NCBI RefSeq assembly: GCF_008831285.2
Contig: NC_045145.1
Location: 19,918,040-19,982,039 of the forward strand
Reading direction: 5' to 3'
DNA from: Nymphaea colorata
Lineage: Eukaryota; Streptophyta; Magnoliopsida; Nymphaeales; Nymphaeaceae
DNA length: 64,000 nt
Each line of letters starts with the position of its first letter. Position 1 is the stretch's first letter. Below the pieces are notes generated by a model, which saw only the letters and a list, made by a program, of their open reading frames with translations, had not been told where the DNA came from and searched no databases. This document shows positions 37,630-48,838 of the stretch, piece after piece. Both the position numbers and the translations under genes were made by a program.

Positions 37630-39044
37630 ATGAAGCCATGGAGGTCTGGTCTTCTCATCTTGGTGATAGTCTCACCCCTTGTGGTGTCCTGCCTACTGAA
37701 GTCGGTTGAGGGCCTCAACATTGGCCTCCAAAACACTGCTCTTCATGTTTCTTCTTTGTCGGTGAGTGTAAAACCAAGCGGGCCAGGGCCCTTTCCTACC
37801 TCCTACTCTTATCTTCCTCTCGTGCCATCGTTTTTCCAGTAAGCCCAACAACCCCTTTTCTCTTGGACTATGTAGCGTTGTTTTTCACGCGTCTACACAG
37901 TCCATACCAAGTTGGGGGCCTGTAAAAATGATTACTTAGTCTTCAGCTTCGGTTTTGAATCTCCTCTCTCTTCTTTCCTTTCATGTATGGTTTTTTAGAA
38001 CACAGGATGCAGCAGGACATGCGAGTCAGCCTTTTGCTCAGGTACTACTCATCCAGCCTTAGATCCTTCTCTACTTCTCTCTTATAGTCTTTTTCTTCTT
38101 GAAGGGGATTTTTTCTGTTGACATCTGACTAACTTACATGAGTTCTACGGTGGGGTTGAGCAGTGCCTCCATTTCTGAGGTATGGAAAGTATTGCGGACT
38201 TCTCTATACTGGTTGCCCTGGAGAGCCTCCATGTGATGGCCTAGACGCCTGCTGCCAGAAGCATGATGCTTGCGTTCAGGCCAAACAAAGTATGATCAGT
38301 TTCCCTTCGTTTTCTAGTTGGTAGCATTTCCCTTTCCTTCCTACCTAATACACTACGTAGCCTTTGGCACGGTTTCCGAGCAGGTTCATGAACTCCACCG
38401 TTCCCATTGAAGAGAAAATCGCAACAAAGGTTGTGAACTTTTTCACAGAAACTGGAATTCATGAGTACGGCCGAGATTCACGAGCTGCCAACTATGCTCC
38501 TAGCCCACCTATATGATTCCTTTGCGCCTTCCGTGTAAAATCCCTAGGGGCTAGGGCCATATACTTTAAAGAAAGTGACAACAGCCACAGATTCAAACCT
38601 CAAACCTTTTGCATATGGTAGATTTAGGGTGTTTAATATGAACATTGTATTTTTAAAACACCAAGCACATATGTTTTAGAATAGCAGCCATAATCACGCT
38701 ATAACTTTCTAAAATGAGAACATGGTACTTTTTGTGCAAGCTTTTTAGGTGCATATGTTCTAAACACCCTCTTAAATGCGAAGGGTTCAAGTTTGTAATT
38801 TGAGTTACTACATAAACATTGTCTTGGTATTATATGATTTGTATGCTTTTTCTTCTACACAATCCTGACAGGCTATCTTGATTCGGAGTGCAATAAGGCT
38901 CTACTGAGATGCCTCAAACGGTTCCGGAAGTCCCGCAGGAAAACGTTCAAGGGGAACACTTGCAGCGTGACGGAAGTTACTGATATTATTTATACAGTCA
39001 TTGAAGCTGCACTAATTGCTGGAGGCATAATACATCATCAGTAA
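37630..39044 (+). CDS. Secretory phospholipase A2, 4 exons, 157 aa
   Basis: Low-molecular-weight, Ca2+-dependent PLA2 releasing fatty acid and lysophospholipid from the sn-2 position; plant members are secreted or act in the secretory pathway. Exons 37630-37761, 37999-38041, 38164-38289 and 38872-39044 join with GT-AG borders (474 nt with stop). Residues 1-28 are a hydrophobic signal peptide. The calcium loop spans 65-82 (YGKYCG...GCPGEPPC) and the active site is DACCQKHDAC with His92 and Asp93. Twelve cysteines downstream of the signal (48, 52, 57, 69, 76, 82, 88, 89, 95, 107, 114, 131) match the six disulfides of plant sPLA2. A basic cluster (116-127) follows. There is no C-terminal KDEL/KTEL retention signal, unlike the beta isoform. 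AATAAA candidates lie at about 39223 and 39394. Intron 3 contains a MITE. Confidence 0.95.
38592..38803. mobile_element. Foldback MITE inside sPLA2 intron 3
   Basis: The left arm (ATTCAAACCTCAAACC... then AGGGTGTTTA...GAACAT) and the inverted right arm (ACAAACTTGAACCC... then AGGGTGTTTAGAACAT) match over roughly 50 bp with mismatches, giving a hairpin of about 210 bp with no coding capacity. It lies in the 582-bp third intron and does not touch the splice sites. Confidence 0.5.
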
Positions 39045-39689
39045 AATATACAATCATAACTATGAGCATGTATATTTGCTCCTGTAATTCGAACAGCTAA
39101 TGCAGTTTATCCCCCCGTTCTTTTCTTTCTTTCTTTCCTTTGAGTCAAGTTTCTATTGACGACGACAATGGGCTTCCATTAGAAGCCTTACAGCCCAGAT
39201 TCAAGGAAATGTTAATGGATTGAAATAAATGCGTTTGTGTTCAAAATTGGTTTGTACATCGGACTTCTTGGAAAAAGGGCTGTTGGTGGAGAATTCATTT
39301 CTTCAAGTGGAAGCGGCGTATTGCTGATCAAACCACATTATGATGTCGCGCCATGAAATCTGCCTTCATTTTTGTATTGTTTCACCAGCAGCCAATAAAA
39401 ACACGCTAAAAGAGGAGATAAGAAGGTTAAATAACCAGAAGAGGACAAAAGACGCTTGAACACGCATCTCCGGTATAGTTTTTGTAATTTTGTTTCTTCC
39501 TTGTTACTCGTATTCTCTGATATCTTTGGATAGGTATATTGGTAAGTTCAAACATCAGTTTCAAAGAGAGACGTCTTTGAGGGGAGAGTTGATCAAATGT
39601 CAATTTCAAGGAAAGCGATGCCTTTAATTGGTTGAGTCGTTCAACGATCTCTCTCCGTCTCTCGTTGTCATACTTATTTCAGTGAGAAG

Positions 39690-40270
39690 TAGAAGAAAAA
39701 TAAATTCGCGAGTAGAAAACTGCAGGATGTTGAGGACTAGCCCCCACTTCATTGTTTATATGTTTCCTATTCCAAAAAGGCAACGACTCAAAACTACAAG
39801 AACCTGGTTGTTTTCTACAGCAAGATAATCTACAAAGTTTTTCCATTTCAACATCATAAAATGCGTGATTCCCCAACATCTTCATGGCAAGACCAGTTGT
39901 CTACCTTGATAAATGGCATTAATTCGCATCTGAACAGAACAACATTGAAATTTCAATATTGAAAGTCACACCATCCTGTGAGCAACTGCAGAGTTATGGC
40001 ACCAAATGAATAGATATCTGAAGTGTAAACTCGCTGGTGGCGATAAACTCTGGGTCCCTACAGGCAAGGAACCTTCAGGATTGGTCAAGGACGCTGATTG
40101 TTGAGTCCTGGTCTGAGAAGATTCAAGAGGTCCCAAAGTCATAACTAATGCTGGGCAAAGATGGGTAGCGGAGCACCAAGCACAAATACATTCGATGCAG
40201 TTCCTGTCACCCACACCCTTCTGTTTTTGGACATGACACCCACAAGTGCGGGAAGAAGGGAACAAGTCCC
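39690..40270 (-). pseudogene. Protein kinase pseudogene fragment, U-box-kinase-like
   Basis: Minus-strand segments in different frames line up with the C-terminal half of a plant kinase domain. From right to left they are: DFGTS then a stop (about 40130, the DFG motif), DQDSTISVLDQS, CRDPEFIATSEF (about 40055, like the DPEF-x-x-TGE activation-segment motif of PUB33-type kinases), SDIYSFGAITLQLLTGW (about 39970-40020, subdomain IX), and VEMEKLCRLSCCR (about 39860, like the late-lobe motif before the conserved Arg). Stops and frame changes separate the segments and no N-lobe is seen. It is read as a decayed fragment of a U-box/receptor-like cytoplasmic kinase. Assignment to the PUB32/33 group is inference. 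Confidence 0.6.
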
Positions 40271-42480
40271 GTTAAAATAAGAATGAAGGACCTTGGTCCT
40301 TCACATCGCCATTGGAAAAACAGATGCAGAACACGTACAGATGATTCATAATGGACGGTACAGAGAGTTGAAAAAGAAACTGATGAAATTTATGTCTACA
40401 GTGGTAAAAAATGGTTGTGTTTGTTCAAGCCCAGCTCATTTTGACTAGTTAGTCCAATAAGCTATTAATGAGAAACTTGGCCCGTGTATTGTTCTCCCGA
40501 GCATACAGGTTGGGGGCATTGCTCCCTTGACTTACCAAAACACATTCCCCGTCTTATATATTTGCACTAGAGTGTAAGGAGCTTCAATTGAAGGCCTGCA
40601 ACTTGAAAGGGGTTAAAGGCTCGATAGCCATGGTGGATAGTTGCCTACTAAACCCCAACTTGCTCACATAAGAAATTAATTTGTCTCGATTGATTGCTGA
40701 TCTTCCACTACCTACCTCCAAATGAAGTTGAAGAACAAAAAAGAAAAGATTCAACATAGTGCAGTTTGCACCTTTTGTGTTGATCTCTCTCTCTCTCTCT
40801 CCATATTTGTTGATTCTTTTTTTTTTTTGGGGGTTTGCAAACTTTGAACTGTATATGTAAGCATGAGAAATTTCAAATAGAAATGCTCTGTTATTAGTTT
40901 AAGTTAACTACAGTTACTGATTAATTCACAAGCTCAAGTGAAGATGCTATTGCTAGCACAGCCATGTGACAAAAGCGACAAGATGGGTAGGGCCTGATGA
41001 TGTTCGACCCATCCTCAAATTCCTGGTGGACATCACAGCATTGGCATGCCACCGCCGGTACGAATGGAACCGATCAAGATTGGCAGACTCGAATTCTTAG
41101 GAGAATTCCTTTTATTACTAACACTAAAAAATAAGAAAGAAGAGGGGGAAAAAACAAAAAGACAAAACAATACTTCTGACACATTTACATATAGGTTTTT
41201 GAAATAAGTGAATGGAACAAAATATGAAATTCGTGTACTATTTCGCAAGTCACATTATCAATTTGATTGATGTTTACAAAAAGGAATATGCAAAGTATGG
41301 AAAGTCTGTCTGATCCAGCAAAATGACTGTCCTTCCGCTGCGGCCCAAGAAGCCATTTTCATGCAATTGCCCAAAAACCGTGGGCCGGTATATGCATGTA
41401 GAACTGTTTGAAAGAAAACAAAGTGGGCGCAACGGCTTTCCTCGCCCCCCTCCCTTTTCAACGGATCCCTTGCCTGTACAACTTTAAAAATCGTCTGCCC
41501 AAATCGGACAGTGAAATGATTCAAACGGGGACACACTCCTTCAATTTTTTGACACGAAGAACCTCACTTTGAGGAATTTTAAATGCCACCATTCCTGCAA
41601 TGTGTGATTGAACAGCTAAGACCCATGTGATCCCATTCCACATACACACAGAGAGAGAGAGAGGCTATAAATTACTTCTTTTCTTCTCGATTGTAGCTTT
41701 AATGGCGTCTTCCTTACACCCCATGTTAAGTTCTGTGTACAGGATCCATGAGAATGTAGCCATTAATCGTTCTTCTTAAAGATCTGCAGTCCTGTAAGGG
41801 CCCCTACATGCTTTAGATGTGAATGGGGTCCAAGTCAACTTCTGCTTGTGGCTTTTCAAATTATCGTTGTCTGTCACAGGGACACGCCCCTTTTGGGGGT
41901 CGGCTTCACTCACTTAGTAGGATATACCGATGCAAACCCTGCAGATATAAAGCCAACGCGGCTTTTCATGACATGACAATGTAAAATTGATGACATAAGT
42001 TTCAACCTATACATCAACGTTCAGTGTTTCTTTTTAAAAATAAAAATTTGGGAAACTCGACAAATTTCATATGATTAGAGTTTGAAGAAAGCAATCCAGC
42101 CAAAAAGCCATGCACATTTGACATGCAAATCTATGGGTTCTTTCCATTGCTTTGATTTAATACGGCTTGGGCATGAGAACAAAGTGCATCAAAATGACAA
42201 TGGTGATAAATGGATTAACTATGATATGTGCTAAAACGAGATTAACAGCTGATTTACTTTATTTGGCCTCCACAGCAGCACTCTTAATCTCAAGATTAAT
42301 ACCATGAGAGAGGAGTGAGAGAGACGGAGAGACGCGTTAATTGTGATTGGGGTGTGGGAGGTTCCAAAAGTCGCGTGATGAAGAGGTTTTCCCATTTCAT
42401 TAAATAATGTGAGGTGATTCAATTTTTATGCTTCTGACACCGTCGACCCGAAGGCTAATTAAGCGCCGTCCACGATGAGA
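40271..42480. other. Intergenic region before the cyclin
   Basis: No supported gene. Holds CT/GA microsatellites (about 40785-40802 and 41649-41664) and a T run (about 40819-40828). The frames at 41033-41248 and 41258-41536 on the minus strand are unrecognised. The right end is cyclin promoter. Confidence 0.5.
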
Positions 42481-42550
42481 TCCAACGGCGAAGATACGTC
42501 GACCGTTGAGCGCATCGCTGATGTGTTCCTCCTGTGGAGAAGTATCCGTT
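42481..42550 (+). promoter_or_regulatory. Cluster of three MSA-like (AACGG) elements upstream of cyclin B
   Basis: TCCAACGGCGA at 42481-42491 matches 10 of 11 positions of the mitosis-specific activator consensus YCYAACGGYYA. Inverted AACGG cores (CCGTT) follow at 42503-42507 and 42546-42550. MSA elements are bound by three-repeat MYB (MYB3R) factors and confer G2/M expression on plant B-type cyclins. The cluster lies 240-310 bp upstream of the start codon, just before a CT-rich leader. Confidence 0.7.
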
Positions 42551-42787
42551 GAACATCCTTTTCTCTCTGGAACCCCCCATCTTCTGTCTCCTCCTTTTAT
42601 CTGTCCGCCTCCAAATTCCTTGTCTCGCTCTTCTCCACCTCACTCACTCACTCGCTTCTTCTTCTTGTTCTCTCTCACAGCCCTGTAAGCAATCTCAGCG
42701 AATTCTCATGCCTTGCTGAGTTTACTGTTGTTGTTGCCTTCTTTCCCATTCTTCTTCGTCTTGTAGAAGAACAGAACACATCAAAAA

Positions 42788-44355
42788 ATGGCGAGGGCAA
42801 CCAATCGCAGGGCGTTGGGAGATCTTGGGAACCTCATTGGTGGTCTCTCGGATAGATCATCGATGCCCCAAAATTCCAAACAATTTAATCCCCAGTATGT
42901 TGACGTCTTTTCTCCGTTTTTCTTGGTTTATGTTTCCTTTTCCGTGGCTTCTTTCTTTAGCGGGTACTTAATGTAATTTTAAAATTTTGAACAGAAATCA
43001 GGCCAAAAGTTTCATCCCTCTTGATCGACCCATCACACGGTGATTACCCAATTCTGCATTTAGCCTCTGGATGCCTATGTTTCTAATACATCGATCTTTT
43101 CTTGACAACGTCTTAACTTTTTTCTGGATGTAGACAATATGGCGCTATTCTTGCCAAAAACCAGTCAATTACGCAGGTTTGCAGTTGATTCCATTCTCCG
43201 CTTTCTTCTTTTTGTTTATCAACCTGGGTTCTTGCGTTTGTAACTGACTTGGGGACGCCAGGCATCAAGGAATTGCGGCAAGGAGAACGTTGGGAACGTC
43301 GAATGCAGATCGAAACAGAGGCGAACGCTTTCGCCGATCAAAAAGAAAGGTCAGAATCAAGAGACCCAAGGGCAGGTCGATGTGACCATGGAAGAAATGG
43401 ACTGCGAATTGTCTCCGACGCCGTCGTCCATGTCGGAGGTTCGAGATAATGCACGTACTTCCCCCTTGGGGTTTTCTCTTTTCCTCTTTCATTTGCCTCT
43501 GCATATCTTTAATGTGGTGAGTCTCAATTTTTCTGCAGGAACCATGTGAAATTGAAATGGAAGAAGCAGAGTCACCGATTGCTAGTATTGACAAAGACGA
43601 CGTCAAAAATCCGCTGGCCGTAGTTGACTACATTGAGGATATATACAATCATTACCGACGAACCGAGGTACTCTAGGATTCAACCTAGAAATCACTAAAA
43701 TAAGTGGCCACATATTTTCCTCCACGTCTGATTTGATTTTTATCCACATCATTTAGATCATGAGCTGTGTTCCCGAAGACTACATGTCGAAACAGACAGA
43801 TATCAATCACCGAATGCGCGCTATATTGGTCGACTGGTTGATTGAGGTTTTTGCAATTTTTTTCCATAGTTTTCTCTGCAATGATTAATGCATATTCCGT
43901 TGCCAAAATGGTGGTGGTGATGGTGGTTGGCTGGTTTCTTTCTCTTTATTAGGTACACCACAAATTTGATCTGATGCATGAAACTCTATTCCTGGCCATC
44001 AATCTCATAGATAGATATCTGTCTATCCAAAATGTGGTGAGAAAGTCCCTCCAACTAGTTGGCATCACGGGCATGCTCCTTGCCTGCAAGTATGAAGAGG
44101 TTTATGTGCCTGCCTTGGAAGATTTTGTAATTATTTCTGATCGAGCTTACACTAGGGAGGATGTCCTCAAGATGGTAAGCGAAATTTGTAGCTAGATACG
44201 TGTGTGTGCTTGCGCGTGTCTGTATTTCAAAAAACTGACCGTTCTGATTATTCCAGGAAAAATCAATGTTGAATACTTTACAGTTCAACGTATCAAACCC
44301 AACCCCTTTTGTCTTTATGAGAAGATTTCTCAAGGCAGCAGGGTGCGACAAAAAG

Positions 44356-44402
<47 letters not shown>

Positions 44403-44896
44403 CTGTGTTGGTTTTCTGCTACGGCTTGGCTATGACACTCTGTGTATGTGCAGCTAGAAATGGTGGCCTTCTATTTGGTAGAGTTGTGCTTGGTGGATTA
44501 TCGGATGCTGAAGTTTCCACCATCACTTCTAGCTGCTGCTGCAATATATGCGGGACGACGCCTTTTGAAACTATCTCCACAGTGGAACAAAATCGTCAAT
44601 CTTCATTCAACCTACTCGGAAGAGCAACTTCAGTGAGTTCCTTGATTTTCTTGGGCTAAATGGCAAATTTGAATATGGGTGGGAAAGGGAGATTTTGTGG
44701 AAAGTCACCGCCAATGTTGGAACAAAAAAAAAAATACTAATGATTCATGCTTCTCTTTTCTGGCAGGGAATGTGCGGAATTGATGGGTGAGATTCACCAA
44801 AATGCGGGTGTGGGGAAGTTGACATCCGTCTACCGGAAATACTCAATTTCCAAGTACGATTGTGTTGCTAAACTCATGAATCCCTTGCTACAATAG
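42788..44896 (+). CDS. CYCB2: B-type mitotic cyclin (cyclin B2 group), 10 exons, 406 aa
   Basis: Regulatory subunit of cyclin-dependent kinase for G2/M entry, degraded by the APC/C. Exons: 42788-42894, 42995-43039, 43134-43176, 43262-43438, 43539-43667, 43757-43846, 43953-44174, 44257-44355, 44454-44632, 44767-44896 (1221 nt with stop). The N-terminus has a D-box RRALGDLGN (7-15) and a KEN box (72-74, in CGKENVGN). The cyclin N-fold spans about 168-300 with the [11 protein letters not shown] signature (187-197) and [13 protein letters not shown] just after, the pattern of the B2 group. The C-terminal fold covers about 305-395. All junctions are GT-AG. AATAAA is at 45144-45149. The C-terminus after SKYDC is slightly unusual; otherwise length and motifs are intact. 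Confidence 0.95.
44356..44453 (+). repeat. CT microsatellite filling cyclin intron 8
   Basis: The 98-nt intron begins GTTCTCTCT and consists of about 42 nt of uninterrupted CT repeat (about 44358-44399), then ordinary sequence to the acceptor TGCAG. The repeat starts two bases after the donor GT. Confidence 0.9.
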
Positions 44897-45143
44897 CTGT
44901 AGCAGACTCCCTAACAGCATAACGAAGATGGAGGCTTCAACGTATAAGTTGGTTCCTGTATCGCATGTTCAGTGCTCAATATTGACGGCGATGACTATTC
45001 GACCGACTGGCTTACATAATCTACTTGCTTTTTTTTTACGTTCAAAAGAAGGCCCATATTGGGCCTTCCTTGACTTTATCCTTTTACTTCTCTGGCTGAA
45101 TGGTGTGCTGCCCATGGTTCTGTAGAGATTGGCAAATTCCATT

Positions 45144-45149
45144 AATAAA
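45144..45149 (+). terminator. AATAAA poly(A) signal candidate of the cyclin gene
   Basis: AATAAA about 250 nt downstream of the cyclin stop codon. Plant poly(A) signals are loose, so this is only a candidate. Confidence 0.4.
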
Positions 45150-45522
45150 TGATTGAATGTGTTTATTCACTTAATATTCATTCTTTTAACAGTGTAACAG
45201 ATCTCATATTGGCACTACAAGTGCTACAGTAACTCTAGCTTTTTTCCTTTACATGAAGCGGAAACGTCGATATTCATTCCATAGTCGTTTCCAAGGTGTC
45301 GAGAAAAAAGCGCGCTGATGAAATCGAACTTTTACCTGATTCAATCGTCTCTTCGCACATCCGATAAAATTGGAACGATGCCAACCAAGCCCAGCTTTTT
45401 CTTAGGCTCAAATTTCCATAAAAACGATTTTCACTTTCCGGTCACTCCAAACTTCTCGTAAAAACTTGAACAGAGAGGAGGGCTTGTTCGAAATGGGATG
45501 ACCGAATTCTTTTTAAAAAGAC

Positions 45523-45626
45523 AATGAGAAGGGTGTTTTCTTATTCATTTTTAAAAATTAAATGGGGGTGAAAATGAAATGAGAAGGGTGTTTTCTTATT
45601 CATTTTTAAAAATTAAATGGGGGTGA
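45523..45626. repeat. Tandem duplication, 55-bp unit
   Basis: A 49-bp stretch starting AATGAGAAGGGTG is repeated without mismatch at 45523-45571 and 45578-45626, a period of 55 bp. Perfect identity in otherwise drifting intergenic DNA suggests a recent event. Confidence 0.9.
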
Positions 45627-46285
45627 TCGGAGTTTAAGATTCATGAAAGATTTGCTAAGAATCTATATTTGCATTGGAAAAAAGTCCGATTTAATCAGAT
45701 TAAGACGATCTAATTTTAAATCTAAGGTTCCCAATAAGTACGAGTCGAAACAAGGTCAACTTTAAAACACGCGCCCCTAGACGACGCCCTTGCGAATGCC
45801 AACGTCTCTCTCTCTCTCTTCTTCATAATGACTCAAGAGTTTCCGCACTTGAAGAAATTGCAACTCCAACTAAAACAGTCCAACAGTTAGATTGCGTGTA
45901 GGGGCAACAGAAACGAACCATGCCAAGAGTGAACAGATTCGGGGTGCATGTAAATTTGCCAAACTCCTTGACTTCCTCCTTCCTTCCCTTCCTTCGAGAA
46001 GGGAAAAACAGAAAAGGATACCTTTATGACCATGTAGAAAGGAAAAACACATTCTCTACACAAAAAAGACAGTCATCCCACAAGAACAATTTTGTTTACC
46101 CACCACCTAAATTTATGCACGCAACACATCACCATCTGCATCCTAAGAGCGACAAATGGACTTGTGCCTATGCCAATTGTGCGTATATAGTATGTCAAAT
46201 CACAGGCTGGAGCGCCTGAAGCCTGAACTAGGTGTCAAATAATGGGAATGAGTTGAAAGAATCGTGTCGATCACAAAACAGCCAG

Positions 46286-48787
46286 CTATGAAGAGCCTTC
46301 TATTGGAGAAAGAAATGACTGAAGCCCAAAGACAATGAAAAGAACTCCTCCTGAGAGGGCCACCTGCCATGCAACAAAAATAAGAATCAACAGAGGCTTG
46401 AGAAAGATCGACTCCTTGAGAATAGAAAAGTCGGTCACCATTTTTTCTGATATCCGGGATGCTAAACTTTTCCCTCCTACAACAGCCGCTATTGTACACA
46501 GTGCTTGACCTCTGCAATTCAATGATGTAAGAACACAACATTCCTATTCATCGGTGCCTATAGGCAACCACAAAATAAAGCCATCAATAGAAAAGCTTAC
46601 ATGATTCCTCCAAGAACCACACCCAGTGGGTTTTCATCTGAAGCTAATCCGATTGTAGCTAGCTAAAAGGGAGTGAGCACCAATACATCAAAAAGCAATC
46701 AAATAAGTACCAGAGTACGCAATAAAAAACCAAAAGGCTTTGTTGCCCGATACCCAAATGCTTACCTGGCTCTTGTCACCCCATTCACCAAAGAATGTAA
46801 TAGAAAATGCCTGCATAATTGATATTAGATTACATTAAATAGTTAAACCTCATATTTGAAAGCACTTCCTTAGATGCGTTGGATAACTTTAACTGATTAC
46901 CTTCAAGAATATAGGTGAAAACAGATGAACAAGTAACCGTCTCTCTTGCTTCTTTGTATCATCAGCACCTTCCTGTTCAAAACTTATGATTTAATTCGAT
47001 TGGAAAAAAGGAGGAACATTTTTGTGTAGAACCAACCAATAACTACAATCTTGATAAGAGAAAATCGATAACATTAAACCATTATGGAGAAATGGATCAG
47101 TTGATTAGGAAGTAACGATTATGCAGGGTTGAGGGCAATTGCTCGAGGAGTTTTCAAGTGCTTGTGTAACAATATAATGTAGTAATGTGCATTCAGTGTG
47201 ACATTAACAGAAAATGGTTACTTTAGAAGTTATGCATCACTTAAAGTCTTAAACTGCTATCAACAGATTATTTGATGTTTTGAGATATTTTCTCATATTG
47301 CACAAGGTCAATGCATTATCACCATGTCAACAATTTACCTTTGAAATTTTTGTTACACACACTTACTTCAACCTTTATGGATTGATCTGGCTAAGCATGC
47401 CAGACTAAACCAATGATCACTTATTAACCCAGTTCTTCAACCAAACAATGGAAAAGCACCAAATTTTACAACAAAAATAAGACGACCTTTCCAGTTCCCC
47501 ATTGCTAAATTAGAAAAAAGATCAGTCATGGTAACCAGCCAGCTCCATTTTCAACTATACAGTTAAGTATGGACCTTAGAATTGGGCTTGCCATTGCCTT
47601 TATTGGCAGTGATATCTGAATCCTGTAACAGAATACCATTGAAAATTAGATAACAAAAGATTGCCTTTGTTAACTAGCAAAAAAGGTAGATAGACCCACC
47701 AACTTTGCTTCCACCTCAGCTAACTCTTCGGACTCTCTGCAGGATAAAAAAAATATTAACTAAAGAAATAAGATTAAGCAGCTATAATTAATGACAGGAG
47801 ATATTAAAGAAAACAAAGAAGAATCCAGATGACAAGATGGAAACCAAAATATTTACATTTTGATAACAGTAACGAAATCTGTATAGGATAATATTGTAGC
47901 TATATGGCTCAAAAAACAATATAAAAAAACAATAGAGGAAGGGATAATGTAAGTATACCCTTCCTCGGTAAATCCTTCCCATAAAGACCAAAATCCAAAA
48001 CCAAGGAATAACAATGTAGCTATATGATGAGTCCACTTGCGAGAAATCTGTCTCAAGGTCAATATCCAAAACGATATTTGGTTAGACCAATTGAAAGGAT
48101 GTGAAGTAACATCTAGTAACATAAGCTATTAACATGCAAATTCACGTGAGAAGTAATTTCACAAGTTGGCTCAAATGGAGCCCTTTCAGCTTTATGGCTT
48201 AAACTAGAAAGGATACTAAAATTTTTGGAAGGCATCAAACAATAATGCACAAGCAATGACAATCACTAAAAATAGCAAGATGCATCTTGAGACTATGTCA
48301 TGCCAAGTACAATCCAGCATAAATAAGTACATATAAGATCAGATGCAATTGGATCTGGCACAGCTAAAGAAATCAAACCCCCTATACGTATCCCGCCCAT
48401 TTGCAACCCTGTATTTTGTGTTATTTGTTACCAGAATTTTAAAATTAAAGCCAGCCAACTTTCCTACTTGATTCCTTATTTCTCCATCCAATTTCACAAG
48501 AAAAGCTTGAACTTCTAGCATCATAAAGCCTAAACTAAGAGTCAAGAACCTGCAAGTTGCACATATTCCCAGAACCAGAGAAGGGTTAATGGAAAGATTT
48601 CAAGGACAGTAATTTTCATAGCTCAAGACCTTTCAAGATATAACCAGAGACACAATCAAGCAACAGCATTGTTAACTTGAAGTTTGACCTGAAGATGACA
48701 TGCACTTGAACTGGACAATGTTAACTCACAGAGAATAAGACAACTGATTTAACCTCAACCTCTCATGGTAAACAAACCATCCTCATG

Positions 48788-48838
<51 letters not shown>

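Larger units (their letters stand above)
44897..46285. other. Intergenic region between convergent cyclin and GDT1-like genes
   Basis: Contains the cyclin 3' UTR, a poly(A) signal candidate (45144-45149), the 55-bp tandem duplication (45523-45626), a CT microsatellite (about 45804-45819) and presumably the 3' UTR of the minus-strand gene. No other gene is supported. Confidence 0.6.
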
